Positions 40,737 through 42,324 of a DNA stretch of 42,324 nucleotides are shown here, one piece after another. The first letter of the stretch is position 1. Every line of letters starts with the position of its first letter. The translations under genes were made by a program, and so were the position numbers. The notes beneath the pieces are model-generated. The model did no database searches. It was given only the letters and a program-made list of their open reading frames with translations, and was not told where the DNA came from. Source of the stretch: SIG469 sp964384255 (lineage in GTDB: Bacteria; Bacillota; Clostridia; Oscillospirales; Oscillospiraceae); contig CAYLKH010000009.1 of the NCBI GenBank assembly GCA_964384255.1, forward strand, positions 1-42,324. Direction: 5' to 3'.

Positions 40737-41375
40737 TTATCGCTCCAGCAGTTCCTCGACAGTACAGCCCAGAACTTTTGCAAGGCTGTAAACAGAGCCT
40801 GCCCCGGCTTTGTTGATGTCCTTGTTCCGTTGCTCATACATCTGGATAGAACGCAGACTGACTCCAGAGCGTTCAGCCAGTTCCGCCTGTGTGCAGCCAT
40901 AAGCCGTGCGAATGCGCTTCAGATTGGTATCAGGGAAATACTCCCTGATGCGCTGATCTGCGATGTCCACAAACTTGGTAATGTCTGCTTCATGGAGCGT
41001 CTCGTACATTTTCTGCAAATCGGCAAAGGACAGTACCTTGAAGATATCGCTGTACTTCCTGCTGGAGTGCCACTGATAATACGCGACAGCCCAACCGATC
41101 CAGTATTCACAGGAACGCGCAAAGCGGACTTTCTGCTCCGCGCATGGCATTTTGCCGGTGGCTTCTTCTATGATCTCCACTGCAAGTTCAATACCGCTTT
41201 TCCCGCTGAGATAGGCAGGCTCGCCGTTCTCTATCCGTCTGCTGACCGAACCGGCCACAAACATCTTCACAAAGCTCTCACCGGGGACACCGCAGATGTT
41301 GATCGCATAGTCGAATGCATCGCCTAACGCGGACTGCACATTATTTAGATAGATTTCGCGGTATGCGTGGATCAT
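40737..41375 (-). CDS. HTH-domain antitoxin-like regulator
   Basis: 212 residues in two parts. The N-terminal 100 or so resembles small proteins paired with DUF3990 toxins (YREIYLNNVQSALGDAFDYA in part, then GVPGESFVKMFVAGS). The C-terminus (about 145-212) is an XRE/Cro-type helix-turn-helix: LKRIRTAYGCTQAELAERSG in part, SLRSIQMYEQ, LAKVLGCTVEELLE. It probably binds DNA at the palindrome in the shared promoter and neutralises the product of the upstream gene. Its start lies inside that gene (35-bp overlap), so the pair is coupled. GGGAGG lies 11 nt before the ATG. Base composition is less C-ending than the chromosomal genes to its left, in line with acquired DNA. Confidence 0.75.
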   Translation of the reverse strand: MIHAYREIYLNNVQSALGDAFDYAINICGVPGESFVKMFVAGSVSRRIENGEPAYLSGKSGIELAVEIIEEATGKMPCAEQKVRFARSCEYWIGWAVAYYQWHSSRKYSDIFKVLSFADLQKMYETLHEADITKFVDIADQRIREYFPDTNLKRIRTAYGCTQAELAERSGVSLRSIQMYEQRNKDINKAGAGSVYSLAKVLGCTVEELLER

Positions 41376-42033
41376 CGTTCTTGATGCCTCCCCTCATAAT
41401 GTCCTGAATATACAGGCCATCGCTTTCTTCCTCCAACAGCTTGAAGTACAAACGGTTCGCCTCGTCATCTCTGGCTTTCCGAAGGACATAATACTGCTCC
41501 TTCTCCGCAATATCGAAGCCTTCGTACCGCAGCTTGGAAAAGGCAAACTTAGATTTGATAACAATCTGCTCACCCAGCTTTCCCAAGCGCATGGCGCGGG
41601 CAAGCTGCTCTACAGAAATACCGTTATTCAGAAAGGACTCCGCATAGTCAAAATAGGAGTCATCTGCACGGTAGCCAGTGATCAGATCATATGCGTTTAC
41701 ATTGATGCCAAAGTTGTCGATCAGATATCGCTTTGCCCGATTCGCTACCGGCGTCTTGATGGAAAACAGGCGGTGCTCGACCAATACGGCGATCCAGTTC
41801 AAGATCGTAAAGTCAGGACTGTTCAGATTCAGTACCTTCAGATATTCCGTGTCCAGCGTGTATCGATTGGAAAAACCGTTACGGAGAGAGGAAACAGCCC
41901 ATTCCTTTGCAAGCTCAGGACTTTCCGTGCAGTAGAATCCCAACCCGAAATCGTTGTTTTCTCTGCCTTTTCCAAAAGTGGGCTCCTCCACGATTTGTTC
42001 AGAGCCGTGGTACAGTGTCAATAGTTTCTCCAT
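41341..42033 (-). CDS. DUF3990-family toxin-like protein
   Basis: 230 residues from MEKLLTLYHGS, start fixed by GGGAGGT 7 nt upstream. The N-terminus carries the DUF3990 pattern: LYHGSEQIVEEPTFGKGREN in part, then NDFGLGFYCTESPELAKEWA. This family is related to ADP-ribosyltransferases and occurs mostly in mobile and defence-associated loci. The rest (AYDLITGYRADDSYFDYAES in part, then LGKLGEQIVIKSKFAF) fits the family. It is first in a two-gene operon with an HTH protein, the layout of an autoregulated toxin-antitoxin pair. Toxicity and the modified target are not shown. The promoter carries a palindrome in its spacer. Confidence 0.75.
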   Translation of the reverse strand: MEKLLTLYHGSEQIVEEPTFGKGRENNDFGLGFYCTESPELAKEWAVSSLRNGFSNRYTLDTEYLKVLNLNSPDFTILNWIAVLVEHRLFSIKTPVANRAKRYLIDNFGINVNAYDLITGYRADDSYFDYAESFLNNGISVEQLARAMRLGKLGEQIVIKSKFAFSKLRYEGFDIAEKEQYYVLRKARDDEANRLYFKLLEEESDGLYIQDIMRGGIKNDDPRIPRNLSK

Positions 42034-42063
42034 CTTCTCCACCTCCCATACAATTCTGTTCAG

Positions 42064-42092
42064 ATTATATCACCAAAGTGATACGGAGTCAA
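42064..42092 (-). promoter_or_regulatory. Promoter/operator of the toxin-antitoxin-like operon
   Basis: Minus strand TTGACT (42087-42092), 17-nt spacer, TATAAT (42064-42069). A palindrome TATCAC-CAAA-GTGATA (42068-42083) fills most of the spacer and touches the -10, an ideal position for repression by the HTH protein. Confidence 0.75.
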
Positions 42093-42200
42093 CAATGCGT
42101 TTCACGCGACAGCAGCAGGATCTGTTCATCAAAATTTGTGTAATAGGTCAATTCTTCTGATTTCTCAAATATTTTGTTAGCTATTCAAAACTCTTGTCGG

Positions 42201-42249
42201 TATAATGTGCTTACCTAAAGTGGTTGGTATCATAATATGATACCAACCA
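42201..42249 (+). promoter_or_regulatory. Promoter -10 with 29-bp palindromic operator (palindrome copy 2)
   Basis: TATAAT (42201-42206) is followed 14 bp later by a perfect 14-bp inverted repeat with one central base (42221-42249: TGGTTGGTATCATA, A, TATGATACCAACCA). It lies downstream of the start point and 24 bp before the next ATG, as a repressor site would. The near-identical copy is at 40571-40599. Confidence 0.65.
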
Positions 42250-42273
42250 AAATCAAGGAAGGAGGACACCACA

Positions 42274-42324
42274 ATGCCTGAAGTAAGACTTATCACCCCT
42301 ATCACGGGACAAGACGCAAAGAAA
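42274..42324 (+). CDS. Start of a gene cut by the window edge
   Basis: GGAAGGAGG lies 8 nt before an ATG that opens 17 codons to the window end (MPEVRLITPITGQDAKK). The gene is real by its ribosome site and upstream operator-like palindrome. Too little is visible for a family call. A recombinase or other mobile-element protein is only a guess from position. Confidence 0.6.
   Translation, partial: MPEVRLITPITGQDAKK

Noticed and set aside
40609..40791. 60-codon frame starting with TTG after the first palindrome
   Set aside because: It starts in the arm of a terminator, has no ribosome site and runs past the end of the HTH gene on the other strand. Another frame of the same DNA carries a more protein-like remnant.

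Overview
The window reads as a chromosomal segment of an anaerobic Clostridia-type Firmicute, most likely an Oscillospiraceae-like gut bacterium. The evidence is strong AGGAGG ribosome sites, occasional TTG starts, consensus sigma-A promoters, lipobox solute-binding lipoproteins, a LytR-CpsA-Psr protein, an N-formyl-Met initiator tRNA and dispersed palindromic repeats. No rRNA or marker gene allows a genus call.

Layout. 1-328: dispersed intergenic repeats. 329-4561 (minus): an orphan solute-binding lipoprotein, a 57-residue 2[4Fe-4S] ferredoxin and a large old-yellow-enzyme/dienoyl-CoA-reductase-like flavoenzyme. 4950-8967 (plus): a complete sugar-type ABC importer (binding protein, double ATPase, permease), then an HAD phosphatase. 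9910-13536 (minus): ATPase and two permeases of a nucleoside-type (BMP/Nup) importer. Its likely binding lipoprotein lies at 17960-19273, downstream of xanthine phosphoribosyltransferase (xpt), so purine uptake and salvage appear linked. Between them are a highly expressed FAD reductase-like protein with a perfect consensus promoter, a threonine aldolase and a PHP phosphatase. 20066-24603: a CofE-like (F420 ligase family) protein, cardiolipin synthase and an LCP cell-wall protein. 24758-29817 (minus): FtsX-type ABC exporter with its own response regulator and a sensor-poor kinase. 29992-31172: small membrane proteins, including PspC-like and CmpB-like proteins. 32107-36596: a YesM/YesN-type two-component system divergent from a GH106-like glycoside hydrolase. 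36690-40160: flavodoxin-like reductase, RluA pseudouridine synthase, YhiN-like flavoprotein and NadE. 40256: tRNA-fMet. 40334-42324: accessory DNA next to the tRNA, with a DUF3990/HTH toxin-antitoxin-like pair, two copies of a 29-bp palindrome and the first codons of a gene that leaves the window.

The most notable observations are these. (1) Two promoters, one for the YesM/YesN operon and one for the CmpB/PspC membrane operon, share two exact boxes at identical spacing. (2) A toxin-antitoxin-like pair has a palindrome inside its promoter spacer and lies between two near-identical 29-bp palindromes. (3) A terminator-like attenuator lies in the leader of the ABC exporter. (4) A CofE-family protein occurs with no other F420 gene in view. 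All functional calls come from reading motifs by eye; no database search was possible.
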